Shown here: positions 37,406-49,079 of the stretch, piece by piece
Numbering within the stretch: the first letter of the stretch is position 1
Layout: every line of letters begins with the position of its first letter
Assembly (NCBI GenBank): GCA_013398015.1
Contig: VZRR01010919.1
Span: 2,156,922 to 2,220,921 of the forward strand
Direction of reading: 5' to 3'
Source: Oreocharis arfaki
Taxonomy: Eukaryota; Chordata; Aves; Passeriformes; Paramythiidae
Length of the DNA: 64,000 nt
Made by a program: the position numbers and the translations under genes
Notes under the pieces: generated by a model
What the model was told of the DNA's origin: nothing
What the model saw: the letters and a program-made list of their open reading frames with translations, nothing else
The model's database searches: none

Positions 37406-40217
37406 CAAAGAAACCTGCAGAGTAACTGGAGTCTGCTGTAACAGCCAAAGCAGGCAATAGTGCCAAGGTGTTACTTCCCCTGTGACCAAGAACTCAAATC
37501 GATGGGACATTCTGTCTACACTGTTGTCACACTAGCACCTTGACCTGGCTCCAGTTGGACATACCTGCCTGTCTGCCTTCACATCTCAAATCACACAAGC
37601 AGTGCTGTTCTTGTTAACTAGGTCCTTGTCATCCTCTCTCATTAGTATCCTCATCTGAATCACGTCCTACCAGATTAATTCTTATTTTTTAGCACGTCAC
37701 TTTTCTAGCCTAGACTCTGAGTATCACCTTCACATTGTACAGTCCGACTTTTCAGGTTTCAGGCATTCATCTCCTCGGGTTTGCTCCCTTCCCTATCATT
37801 TTCTCCTCCTTGTTTTGCTTTCTCAGGACTTTTACTTCTAAGCAGCTTTTTCTCCCAGAGCTCCTGGGCAGAAGGCATTGTCAGTTCAGCTGCTCACACC
37901 CTCATCTCCCAGAGCCCGAATGACTCACATTTGTGATTTCAGAGTAATCCTCTTTTGGCCCAGCCATTAAATGTTAGAGGCTTTAGCCAACAAAGTCTAA
38001 GTCTTCCTAGCATAAAAACGGGTGTTTTCAAGGTCTACAACTTTCTACAGGCAAATAAATCTTCTGAGGACAGAGAGAAACTCTTTCCTCGGACAAGAAT
38101 CAATCTATTTTATTTCAAGGCGCCTATACTGAAACATCAGTGTCTGTGAGTTTCCAAAAGCATTTGACAGTTATCTTCTGCCTGCCAGCTCAGCTCTCTA
38201 ACCTTGCTAAAACCTTCAAAAATCTCTACTCAAAAGACTGGCAGACATCACACATGGAGTTTAAAGCCCAGCAAAAGGCATAAGTAATAATGACCAATGT
38301 CATATATCAAGAAGAGCTGACTTTAAATAGATGATTAGGGTAAAAGAAGGGTATTCATACTTTATCACATCACATTCTTCAACTATCATTTCAACTATCT
38401 ATTTCAGAACTTTTACCCAAGAAAACTCCTTTCTACCTCTTTTAGCAATTTAAAACTTCTACATGTTGAAATCACCTCTCTAGGGAAAATGCTGTTATCT
38501 CCAAATTGCTTTCACTTTGTTGTAGTTGTTGAAACTGGTTGCATCTCTTTGAAAAACCTTTTTCCATACCACCATGGACAGAGACACTCATCTGCTGTCA
38601 AATACACTCTTATGATATTGGTGCCTTCACCTTTTCTGAACTTTATTTTAGGAAAATACTACAGAAAATAGTTCCCTTGCTCCACAAATACAGTTCTTTA
38701 CTCTGACGGGCACCGCATGATCTTACGGAACCGTCTTTGGAAATCTCTTAGACTCTATTTAATGCAGTAAGATATGGCTTGACATATTATTCCTTCAATT
38801 GGGAAACTATTCTATTGATTAGAAATCCTATTCTAATTTTTAGAGTAAATTTATACACAGCCAACATAGTCGTTTGCTCTCCTATCAGCATGGTCTTATT
38901 CCAGGTAATTCTTTCCTTGTGATTATCCCCACACATTTCTAGAGTACTTACTCTATAAAATTCATCTTGCCAAAGAAGTCAAGCTTCCAAATAATGACAT
39001 GATACAAGTCAAAAAAGGTTGATAGTACATTTTGTTTCTTAAAAACAAAATTTATCTTATTTAGAGTTTGGCAGTGAAAACAGCTATATAAGCATGGCTG
39101 AAGCAAAGGGGCCTTTGATCTGTCACACTTCCTTATAGTACCACTCTCCTTGGCAAATTCCTAATACCTTTTTCTGTTCTTCTTTTACCATTATGCACAG
39201 AAATATCCCTTCCTACAAAAGCAGTTTAAGAACTTGATTAACACTGACGTCAAAACTATAATCCTGCGGTTCCTTGGATTAGTTTTTCCCCCTTAAAAAA
39301 AAAGAACCACACTGCCCTGTTAATGCCTAATTAGCTAGCCACCTGACTTCACAGCCAACCTGCATTCAAATTCCACCTTAATTTCCTTTTCTATACTTCT
39401 ATTCCTTTTCCTGTAGGCAACTGGAACCACTTAGTGTACAACATGGCACTCAATGAAGTTTTTAGACAAACCTAGACTTTTAGTGTTTCCCATTCCCACT
39501 CCTGAAAACATCTCTGATGAACTTTGTGCTCCTGCCCCCAATACCCTAAGCAGGGTTTAACTCAGCTTGACAGTTTCTCTGTGCAGGCTCCTGTCTTCAG
39601 TCTTACGGCACTGAAAAATCTGGTTACAATGATGCACACAATCATTCTTTCATGAATTCAAGTGTATCTTAATGACAGCTTTTCAGAACACACATATGTT
39701 TAACCGTGGTTTAGAAAGAAGTAATTATAATGGTTACAGCCTTTAGAAGTAGTCTAAGTTCTGAAAGGCATACACAGAAACGCTGCTGGCAATTCTGGGA
39801 AAAAAATTAGTTCTATTCCATTAGGTACAACATCACCACAGGCAATCAAAAGCACTCCCTCAGTTTTTGTTTTGTAACAATTACCATTACCTGGATTCCT
39901 CGCAGATGTTTAAGTAGTGTTGTAACCTATGCTATGGCTTATTGCTACTGACTAGTCCTTTAGCTGAACAATAATCCCTTTCAAGTTTTAAAACAAAATC
40001 TAACATGACTAGAATTCACAAGTCATACATTACATGTAGTATTCCACAGCATAAAGCCAAACAAGGAGGCAAGAAGCATGTGCTCTATAACAATTACATA
40101 TTTTTCATTCCTACATTTTAGTTAACAAAGAATTCTCATCACAATTATACTCTTTAAAATTCCCAAAGCAAATGAAGATTATTTTATATAGTTAAGACTA
40201 TATGATAATATCTCATT

Positions 40218-41060
40218 TGCATCCCAGTAACAGGGCAGAGAGAGACAGTGGCAAGTGGGGAAGTACAAATTATGCCTTGCCCATCTTCTTCCAGGCCCAA
40301 CATAAGAGCAATCAGCCCATTAAGGGATTCTCTCCACAAAGCCAGAGGACCACAGGGCTGCAGAATGACAGGCAGGGACACAAATTACGGACTTGAAGGA
40401 AGGGAGGCCCAATCCAGACTCTTCCCAGCAGCCCCAAAGAGGGCCTCTGATACCCTGTCCAGTTTTGAAACCCATCACGAGGGCCCACGCGTGCGGGATG
40501 TATTATGGGACTTAAGGGACAGGCATTTGGGGGTTGCACAGGACTTGTTATGGGATGTTCGCAGGGGAAACCAAAGGCAGAAACAGAGATGGATTTACAG
40601 GATTTGGGGAAGAACAAGCATGAGGTAACAGAGGTATAAGTGGATAGAAAGGGCCAGTTGCATGCAAATATTTTGGTGGTTGGTTCACTTGCCTGGTTGT
40701 GCACTGCCCTGATCAGCATAGTCTGTCCTATCTGCTTCATAAATCCTTTCCAGCTCTTTTCTGGGTGAGTGGCTCTGCTCATTCTGCATGTGTGCACAGG
40801 GGCCTGAGTGCAGCAACTTCTGACTGCCAGCCACCAGAGAGACTGGGGCGAGTGACTGGAAGTGTCAGCCTGAGCTGGGCCATGGGAACACCTGTCTGCA
40901 GTGCAGCACCTGAAGCAGGTGTGGGAGCACATTCACTGTGTGAGTGTACTGGGAGGATGTGTTCTGCCTGGCTGCCAGCTGGAACTGGGGCATGGACCTG
41001 TGGCAGTCACACCCCTCTCAGGCTGTGGAATTGGCCCAATATTTTCCTCTAGCACAAGGG
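40218..41060 (+). mobile_element. Unclassified higher-GC element, possibly an ERV LTR
   Basis: This 840-bp block has a clearly higher GC content than its surroundings, which change sharply on both sides. A TATA-like GTATAAGTG lies near 40634, and CTTCATAAATCC (a possible variant polyadenylation signal) near 40736 is followed by TTTCTGGGTGAGTGGCTCTG. That order resembles the U3-R-U5 layout of a bird ERV LTR, read on the plus strand. I cannot fix the ends or name the family. The many overlapping open frames here (up to 206 codons on the minus strand) reflect GC content and lack any domain I recognise. A decayed first exon or a GC-rich intron patch are alternatives. Confidence 0.42.
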
Positions 41061-43049
41061 AAGAAAAGGGTTTTGAAAATTTAAACACAGCACATGTATA
41101 AAACAAGGTTTTCTTTTCATGTTCCACGCATAGTGATGATCATCCTTCATTCCACATTTCAGTTCTGTTCCTTTTTTCACTATTTTTCCACTGTGGTCAT
41201 TTCATCCACTTCTATCAATCTTATTATAAATATTTTCGCTCCTCCTTTTCGCTTCTACCCAATAGCATCACAGATATCATCAGTTTATTTTCCTTCAGCT
41301 TGCTTAGGCCTTTCTCCATTTCCAAAACTCTTACCTTTGTCTTCCCCTCCACAAAATTCTTTTTATCCCTTCCTCTTTAAATTCCTCAACCACCCTTTCA
41401 GCAGGGATAAAAATTGTCCCTTACACATTCTGTCACTTCTCCTCAGCATTCTTCCTGCTTGCCAGAATTCCTTCTTTTGACCATTGCTTTCCACTCTCTT
41501 TCAAAGCAAAACACATGCATTTGAAGTCCTCCTGTTCATAGTTAAATAAAACACAGCTATTTTCAAACACTTACCGACTGAACAAGGTTTGCATTAAGGT
41601 GTTTTCACAGGAGGACAGAACTGAATCAGAAGACTATTACTACGAATGCTGCTCAAAAGATACAGAAAAACCTGGGGAAAAGTTACTCACAAAGTGCAAG
41701 GGACTGTTCATGCAACAAACTTACCATGAAAACACTGAGGGGTTATCTACATCCGGTCTCTTCCTTCACTGTGTGTGGTTGCAGAAGAACAGAATTTGAT
41801 GGAATTTAACTTCTCAGGCTTTGCTCGACCTTAAGTCTCCCACCTTGCCAACTTCAACATATCCATAGCAAATTGCAGAGTTGAATGCAGTTCTTCACTC
41901 TAGTGAGAGTTTATCAAAGAGCATTTATCTTTTTGAAGCATTTTACTTCCAGTGGACAGTCAGTCCCTCCCAGCTCCACAGAATACTGCCTCTCACTGGC
42001 TGTGAAGACTAGCATTTGAGAGGCATGTGGAGGTGGGATTAATTTGGCCTTTTTGCAGGTATGCCACCTTCCAGGCAATACCTCATATCATCTGTTAGGA
42101 CTTCCTCTAACCTAAGGTACTGATGCTACTGTTTGATTTTTAAGGAGGTACTATACAAACAAGGAACTTCCACAGTAAACACTTTCAATCCTGTAGAGTT
42201 ATGTTTATCAACTTTATGGAAAGGCATCTGTCTCAAAACAAAAACTCATACCCATCAGCTAGCTCTTTAATGGCCATTTGCCCACACAGAGAGCAAGCAC
42301 AGACAAGGACGATTTGATAGTGACATTACATAAAGAAATTTTCTACATGGCACTGAAATTATTAGTACTCACCAGAGAAGCAACTCAGTTGCATTAGCTG
42401 ACCTGTGCTTGGCTGCACTTGGCAGACAGACCGTAAACAGATCACACCACTGTGAGGAGATTGTGGACATCTTTCAAAGAGAGTTAGCACTCAGAAGCCA
42501 TACTTTAGGTTTCTCTCCAAAGAAGCAGCACAGACCCTCTGAGCCTAGAGCAGCAATGAGGTAAAGTAGCACATTATCCACCACAGGCGAGGTGGGCAAT
42601 GCGCCTGCATTCATAGATTACATGGCAAGGACTGATGCCAGTTTCACACATTAGGAATGTTGAAGTGCAAGGTCTTCCCTTGGGAACCATAATCATCCCT
42701 TTCTTAAGATGACCCAAGACCAGGGAAGCATGATTAGATTTCATCCTGTTACACAATGCTTTGTGCTAGCATGCAGGACTTTCACTCTGCAACCTACTTC
42801 TGAGAAAGGGTTTTTCCTTATTTCCTTGCTCCAGTCGATGGCTGCCTCTGTACCTCTGTACTCAGCCAACCCCGAAAATCAGAGATCTGGAGCTCACCCC
42901 ATGTCCTTCTGCTACAGAAAAGTACCAACTGACGGCTTCCAGCAATACACCAGGATTAATGCTGCACTCCATGTTATTCTCCTGGTCTCCTTTCATCACA
43001 CTTATTAAGTCCTACAATGTGCTTACACCAAACAAAATTTTGACCACGT
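41061..43049. other. Non-coding stretch with one weak minus-strand exon candidate
   Basis: Pyrimidine-rich sequence at 41100-41480 gives a 128-codon plus-strand frame of low complexity (Phe/Ser/Pro-rich), which I do not call. A 46-nt minus-strand candidate exon at 41575-41620 is described separately. Nothing else is recognised. Confidence 0.5.
41575..41620 (-). CDS. Candidate 46-nt internal exon, minus strand, unrecognised
   Basis: On the minus strand the segment is preceded by an acceptor-like TAGTCTTCTGATTCAG. It is followed by a strong donor (AGTCG then GTAAGTG, intron starting at 41574). One frame is open throughout (SCENTLMQTLFSR plus partial codons). The acceptor is only moderate and the exon is tiny, so chance is a real possibility. 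An alternative acceptor lies about 30 bp further upstream at ATCTTTTGAGCAG, but all three frames then stop. No gene identity can be given. Confidence 0.12.
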
Positions 43050-43368
43050 AGAATCATGGAATATCCTGAGTTGGAGGGGACCTGCAGAGATCGTCAAGTC
43101 CAACTCCTGTCTCTGCACAGGACACCCCAAGAATCACACTACATGCCTAAGAGCACTGGCAGGCTTGGTGCTGTGGCTGCTTTCCTGGGAAGCCTATTCC
43201 AGTGTCCAACCACCCTCTGGGTGAAAAGATCTTCTCCTAATGTCCCGCCTAAACCTCCCCTGACACAGCTGTATGCCATTCCTTCAGGTCCTGTCACTGG
43301 TCACCAAAGAGAAGAGATCAATACCTGACCCCTCCCTCTGCTTTCTGTAATGAGAAAGTTTTAGACAG
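43050..43368 (-). mobile_element. CR1 LINE 3' end, minus strand
   Basis: Antisense CR1: AGAATCATGGAATATCCTGA (43051), GAGTTGGAGGGGACCTGCAG, CCAACTCCTGTCTCTGCACA, TTCCAGTGTCCAACCACCCT, and into TGTCACTGGTCACCAAAGAG and GAGAAAGTTTTAGAC near 43360. It is about 320 bp, 5'-truncated, of the same subfamily as the piece at 12.1 kb. The 90-codon plus-strand frame across it is not a gene. Confidence 0.93.
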
Positions 43369-43614
43369 CACATGCACACCCCTGTTCTAGCAGAAGACAG
43401 CTCCAAAATTCACTTCCCCACTGGCTAGAAACCTTATGATAGTCCCTATCTTATTACTACTTAATCTCATGCCAAAATTTTGTCCCTTAGGTGAGGCATG
43501 TATTTAACTTGGCTCATGTTATACCAGTTTCACTTCTGAAGCAATGTATTAATAATTGGCTTCCGCTTTGAACTTTTCCTCCATGCTAAACAAGTCCCTT
43601 TGTTCCTTAACATC

Positions 43615-43631
43615 TTTTTTTTTTTTTTTTT
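43615..43631. repeat. T17 homopolymer
   Basis: Seventeen consecutive T bases. Confidence 0.9.
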
Positions 43632-45421
43632 CCTTCTGGAAAAGACTTCAGAGAAGATGGCCTTAGGGAAGGGAGAGAGAAACCTTTCTCTTATGAGACC
43701 TGTAGTCATCAGGCCATCACAATATAAACTACGCTCCACGGAGGCCAAGGAAGCTGGTCCCATGACTGCAAAGATGGCCTGGCTTTCTCTCACTGAGTTT
43801 TTGTTTGGAATGTCTTCTCTGCTTCAGAGAGCTAACAAGCAGCAACTGGAAAACTGGGATTAGTAAGCTACTGACCTCAAAGACATTTTCACTCAATGAC
43901 CCAGCAAAACCAAAACAACTCTGACATGCACAGAAGCTGCCCACTGCACTTCCACACTGGCAGACCTAACCATACAATGCCACAAAGAGGACATTTCCAG
44001 AAGTTCCTGCAGAACCATGGTGCCATTTCCCTCCTGCAATGTGTCCCCCCTACAGCTGTGTAATACAACATGAAGTAAAAAGTACAATGCAATACAAGGG
44101 AGCAGTTAATTGTAATACTCCTAAAGACGTAAAAAAAAATAGAGAAACTGTTCCTATAAGAAAAATAGAAAGAAAGCCTCACAGAAAATCAGTCAGTGAC
44201 CACTACCTTGTTTAAAGAACTTAATTTTGCAATTGAATAAACAGGCAAAGAAGAATGTTGTTCCAAATCGCAAATGAAACAAGCCTCTGGTTTTCAGACT
44301 GTGAAATTCACCTGCTGAATAGATTAGTAGTAATTAAACTTTCCAGTGTTCTAAAGTACTTTGTACCCCATATTGCCCACTATTTTAATACAGTCAAACT
44401 GATTATAACGTTTTTTCAGAAATCACATTTGACATTTAATTTTGTCTACCTGAAAGTCAATTTGGAGGCGCAAAGAGACCAAACTTGTATTTCAGTTGCT
44501 GGTGGGCAACTGTAGAAACATTCCCAGTACATCATACCCTCCTTGACCTCCCAGACTTAAACTGTATCTTTTATTCTACTGAAATCTGAGGGTTTGGACT
44601 ACCATTCTTTGTCTGCAAAGCACAGCCACACTGCTACCAATGGAACAAAGTCAACTTGACATCATGCAGTTTGCCTTTGCAAAAATGCACTCAGTTGTGA
44701 CCAAGATGAAGCTCTACCTCACCCCAAAGCACGAAGAGTTCATCTAAGCCAGTAATGGGTAGCAGCTAAGAAGCTGGGGTTTCTCAGTGTGCTGTACTTC
44801 CCACCACTGTCCCAAAGTAGGCATGCTCACACGCCAGAGGGACAGGTGTAGATGGGTCAGTTCTGGAAGTCATTCTTGTGAAGAAATCTGGCAGTGGACA
44901 AGCAAAGTTAATGGGACAAAATCCAGGCAGGAACAGTAGAACTCTTCCTCCACACGAGGTACTAGAAATGCTTTCAACACCTTGAAAGCCACACTCCTCA
45001 TGGAAAAAACATTAATTTTATAAGATTATAAAAGAGCCATAAATACAGTATCATCTTCACTTTAAAATTAGAAACTTTGCTTTTCAATAGTCACCTAGTC
45101 TGAAATTAACTTTACACCCATCCACAGCTCAGCATTGCTAAAGCCTCTCACAATACAGTACAAGACTTATCTTGCACACCTGTCCTAAAACCAACAGGAC
45201 AGCACTGTGGCAGTACAATCACCCAAAGCACCTTTAATGCCTCTGCATCCCAAAAATCATTCCATAGAAGAAAAGTTGTAAGCCGTATAGAAATACCCAA
45301 AAGGAGCAGTGAAATTACACTGAATAAAGCAATATTATCATACTCCCTACTACTTCCAAATCATGAAACTCTAATTAATGAGAGTTAAGTTTCACTGTAT
45401 GCCTGGTTGCCAATGAATTTG

Positions 45422-45452
<31 letters not shown>

Positions 45453-45480
45453 TTAAACAAAAAAAAAAACAAAAAAAACA
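45422..45480. repeat. A27 homopolymer and adjoining A-rich tract
   Basis: Twenty-seven consecutive A bases, then GGATTTAAAC, then two further A runs punctuated by C. The single N at 45504 just downstream suggests that read alignment was uncertain here. Confidence 0.92.
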
Positions 45481-45676
45481 GGGAAAATTGGCTTACCCAT
45501 TCTNATTCTCATCACATTAAAGGTTTAAGTTCCTCTATTAAGTCATTATTTGAATTTGCACTGCTATTAAGATGATGAGACTATTCTGGATTTAATTTCT
45601 CATAACAAGATGTTTCTCTTTAAAGATCCTAATTTTTTTCAAGTCAAGACATATAATTTCATTGTCTTGTATGCTA

Positions 45677-45760
45677 CATAGAATCATAGCATGAGTTAGG
45701 TTGGAAGGGACATGGATCATCTAGTTCCAACCACATGCCATGGGCAGGGACACAATTAGC
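45677..45760 (-). mobile_element. CR1 LINE 3' tail, minus strand
   Basis: CATAGAATCATAGCATGAG, GGTTGGAAGGGACATGGATC and ATCTAGTTCCAACCACATGC are the antisense terminus of a CR1 subfamily that ends with the ATGGGCAGGGACAC block. It is only about 84 bp. It faces a plus-strand tail of the same subfamily about 310 bp away. Confidence 0.9.
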
Positions 45761-46070
45761 ACATCTATTGGATTAAGAAATGTATTTACATACATACAAA
45801 AAAAAACCCCAAACAAAATCAAAACTGAAAAACTAGAAGGGGTAAGGCAGCAATGCAAATAGGCAGCAAAAACAGCAAGTGGGCATCTGGCAGCAGCATG
45901 GCTGTGGCAGCAGAAACCAGAGAGAACTGAAAAAGGAGAAGAGGACCAAAATTACAAGGAGATGCATACAGCTTGGGAAAGACTACCAGCAGATGTATCT
46001 ACTCCTAGCTGGACCATTCCAGTAAGACCCCACAGACTAAAGAGAAACTTTCAATTCCCATGATGTCTCT

Positions 46071-46150
46071 GACCATGGCAGGAGGTTTGAAACTAGATGA
46101 TCCACAAGATCCCTTCCAATCCAAATCATTCCAGGATTCCATGCTTCCAT
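46071..46150 (+). mobile_element. CR1 LINE 3' tail, plus strand
   Basis: GACCATGGCAGGAGGTTTGA, AACTAGATGATCCACAAGAT and CCCTTCCAATCCAAATCATT, followed by CCAGGATTCCATGCTTCCAT, are a sense-strand CR1 terminus. The body upstream is not recognisable, so it is either sharply 5'-truncated or decayed. It forms an inverted pair with 45677-45760. Confidence 0.88.
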
Positions 46151-48429
46151 GCAGCAATACATAGTTGGGGCACTTTTCCTCTTAGATCATACACGAGGAT
46201 TGTCTAGCCAATGAAGTCTCCTAAATATCTACTAAGTGCTTTAATTTTTGCACATAGGTATTCCCAGCATGTGAACTTGCTTCCCCCACAAAAGAAAAGC
46301 CAGTTGTCTAAGGCAGGCAGCTATTCCGAGAATATTAAAAATTGCAGCAGCCACATATCAACATCCCACATCAAATATAAAAGCACAGATAATGGTTTAC
46401 CTCATTATCCATGCAGACATCATATTAGTTCATGTGCTCTGCAGTTAATAAATACATGGAAAATCATAGTATGGCAGAATTAGTCACAATTACTCAGAGA
46501 TTTGACTATATTTCATCGGCAGCATACCTGACACCAGGGCATTCAAGCACCTTGAATGCAAATATCTAGTGATGGCCAATTAACACCACAGGTTTTGCAA
46601 AGAAGTGTTTTTTGCACAGAATTCAGCCCCTATGAAATAATAATAACAGCAATAGCCTTCAAATGTCAGAAAAGACAAGAGAACTTTCTGTCATAACATG
46701 AGTATCATCACAGTGCTGACTGGGTCGAATACTGAAAGCAAACAAGTTCCTAGAGTTAAAGTCAAGGTCAGCTGTCAGCCTGCAGGAGAGTTTCGAGCAC
46801 CGCTAGTTTGTCCCATCCGCGCACCTTAAAAGGCTGTCATTCATTTAGCTGTGCATTTTCCAGAACTTCATTTTTACTATTTTAAAGCACCCATTGCTAA
46901 ATCTTGTCGCTTAAGTGCTTAGCAGTGTGCAACAAACATTAAACTCTTCCCATGAAGAGTGTCAAGAGTGCTGTGAAATATTCAGAATAAAGACACTGTA
47001 AGTCTTATCAGCATAACAACTCTCTCAGGAATTATCAGCTTGCAAATCTCTCAAACCTCTGATAGGGTTTAAAATGTTGTTAAAAATATAGCAGGGTATC
47101 CATGAATGAGCCATATACTGCCCGCCCCCCCCTTTTTTTGTAAAGTCTAATGCAAGTAACTGTTCTTCAGCAGAATGAAGTCTGAAGTATACACATGAGA
47201 TTAACTGAGGACATAATGGAGGGCAATATTTAACCACCATGACAGCTTTATGCAAGTTTGGGTGAAACTTTTGGTCAATAATATTAGACAGTAGCAGAGT
47301 TTTCACCATTACTAGGAATCACCACCACTGTGTCTCCAATCATACCCTTGTATGTTGTTTGAACATTGTGAAATCCGTCTGAATGTTAACAGGTTACCCA
47401 CTTTATGCACATCTTTGTTAGCTAACACATTCTAGCTTTCCTTCTCAAATTGTGATTCTGCTACTGAAACCAATCGCCCTTGAACAACAAACATGAGAGT
47501 TTCATTGCCGTTAGTTAGTTTCCTTCCTCGGTCTAATACAACATAAACATAGCATGCATCTTCTCGCTCCCCACACCCAACAGAATCAGGGACAGAACCC
47601 CCAACAGAAGTGTTTGTTTTTCAACATGAAGTACAAAGAGCTTTAAATTACTCTTTTTTTTCCTTTTTTTTTTTCTAAACAAACACTGAAAATAACCAGA
47701 GTGGCTTTGGCATTGCTTAAATCAGTTTAAACTTAAAGACAGGAACTCTAATTAAAATCGGGAACTCTAGCTGTACGAAACAGCTAATTAGCGCCCAACT
47801 TTTTAAAGAAGTACTGTGGCGGAGTACATATTAGCTGTTCAGTATTAAAAAGGAAATGCTCTGCAAGATAAGCTCGTTCTCTCAGGTAGTACATCAGTTT
47901 GTCTATTTACTTCAATCCATGCACTGTCAGAGGGATTTAACAAAACACACAACAATAACTATCAGATTTACACATCTCCATACACTCTAAGATAAATGAA
48001 CTTGTCAGCATTTCGAACTGAGAAGGCAAAATACATGGCAGTTCATGACCTTTCTGCTACGCAACGAAGACAATTTAAATCGCGTTAAAGTATAAGGTTG
48101 TGTTTCCTTCTTTTCAATTCGTTTCTGGGCACAACTTGCAAATACAAGAAAGAAGACGGTGAAGAAGTAAGAGGAGGCATTTGACGCTCCCAAGAAGTCT
48201 GGGCAAAATGTATGGGATGGAGGAAAACTGAGAACTGCCAGATTAAGAGGAACCTTGTCCAGACAGTGTCAGCAAGATATGCTGACAGCAGCGGGAACCT
48301 GAACAACTTCGTTCACATTTCCACAGCTTTTAGTATCTCGTTTTGTGAGGGCTGGTACTTCTATCCACCTTCCCACACACAGAGCATCAACTAAAAAAGA
48401 AATTACTTAAAACATTATTACAAACAAAG
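46151..48429. other. AT-rich sequence next to the CpG island
   Basis: No gene is recognised. The stretch has fewer obvious repeats than the rest of the window, although it includes T-rich runs near 47650 and a C-run followed by a T-run at 47121-47140. Homeodomain-type cores occur, such as CAGCTAATTAGCGC at about 47780. Flanking a CpG island, it could hold regulatory DNA, but conservation cannot be judged from one sequence. The 90-codon plus-strand frame at 46211 and the 94-codon minus-strand frame at 47025 have no recognisable domain. Confidence 0.4.
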
Positions 48430-48812
48430 GCCAAGTTCGCCTGCGTTCCCACAGGGTCTTCCAACCGGGGTTCCCTCTTGTCGCGACATGCCACACTAAC
48501 TCGGAAATCCCTGAGCATTAAAGCGGCATTTACGATGATGTTAAGCGAAGGAGGGTGTGAAATCGCCTCGGATGGACGGGGGTAGCCGGGGCTGCTGCTG
48601 TCCAAGCGCCGGCCCGACGGAGCTGACGGGAACCTTCCCCCGGTGCCCGCACCCGGCACCGGCCGAGGGGACGGCGGCAGCAGCACCAGCCCGCACGGGT
48701 GCCCTGATGCGCTTCTCGCCGCGAAAAACCCCAAAACAACAACAACACAAAAAATACCAACAAACCAGCCAAACAACCAACCGAACAACCAAACCCCATC
48801 CGCACTCCTCCC

Positions 48813-48962
48813 NNNNNNNNNNNNNNNNNNNNNNNNNNNNNNNNNNNNNNNNNNNNNNNNNNNNNNNNNNNNNNNNNNNNNNNNNNNNNNNNNNNNNNNN
48901 NNNNNNNNNNNNNNNNNNNNNNNNNNNNNNNNNNNNNNNNNNNNNNNNNNNNNNNNNNNNNN
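48813..48962. other. Assembly gap (150 N)
   Basis: One hundred and fifty N bases interrupt the CpG island. The flanks are very GC-rich on the right and CAA/CCAAC-rich on the left, which are typical conditions for sequencing dropout. The true missing length is unknown. Open frames across this interval (155-236 codons) are meaningless. Confidence 0.99.
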
Positions 48963-49033
48963 CCCGGCCCCGCGGGGACAGCGCGGTGTGCGGAGCTGCC
49001 GTGCCGGCACAGCGTGCCACGCCGGAGGATTCG

Positions 49034-49079
49034 CCCCCTCCCCTCCCCTCCCCTCCCCTCCGCTCCGCTCCGCTCCCCT
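49034..49079 (-). repeat. CCCCT/CCGCT pentamer array; G-quadruplex potential on minus strand
   Basis: Repeats of CCCCT followed by three CCGCT units and a final CCCCT form a 46-bp pentamer array. The minus strand then has at least five runs of four or more G separated by single A bases, a dense G-quadruplex pattern. The plus strand could form the matching C-rich i-motif. Its position in a CpG island next to a gap fits a promoter-proximal element and also explains poor read coverage. Confidence 0.85.

Larger units (their letters stand above)
32633..40217. other. AT-rich non-coding stretch
   Basis: About 7.6 kb without a recognisable gene or transposon. It contains a G11 run (35441-35451), A17 (36399-36415), a 98-bp C-punctuated A-rich tract (37024-37121) and a short CA microsatellite (37391-37405). 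Short open frames (60-80 codons) show no recognisable domain. Confidence 0.5.
43369..45676. other. AT-rich non-coding stretch
   Basis: No gene or known repeat is recognised. It contains T17 (43615-43631), A27 plus further A-rich sequence (45422-45480) and one unresolved base (N at 45504). Overlapping short frames at 43.5-44.2 kb on both strands have no recognisable domain. Confidence 0.5.

Noticed and set aside
40248..41052. Frames of 117-206 codons on both strands
   Set aside because: They occur on both strands over the same higher-GC element, show no domain, and are best explained by composition.
41094..41480. 128-codon plus-strand Phe/Ser/Pro-rich frame
   Set aside because: A pyrimidine-rich low-complexity stretch that avoids stop codons by composition.
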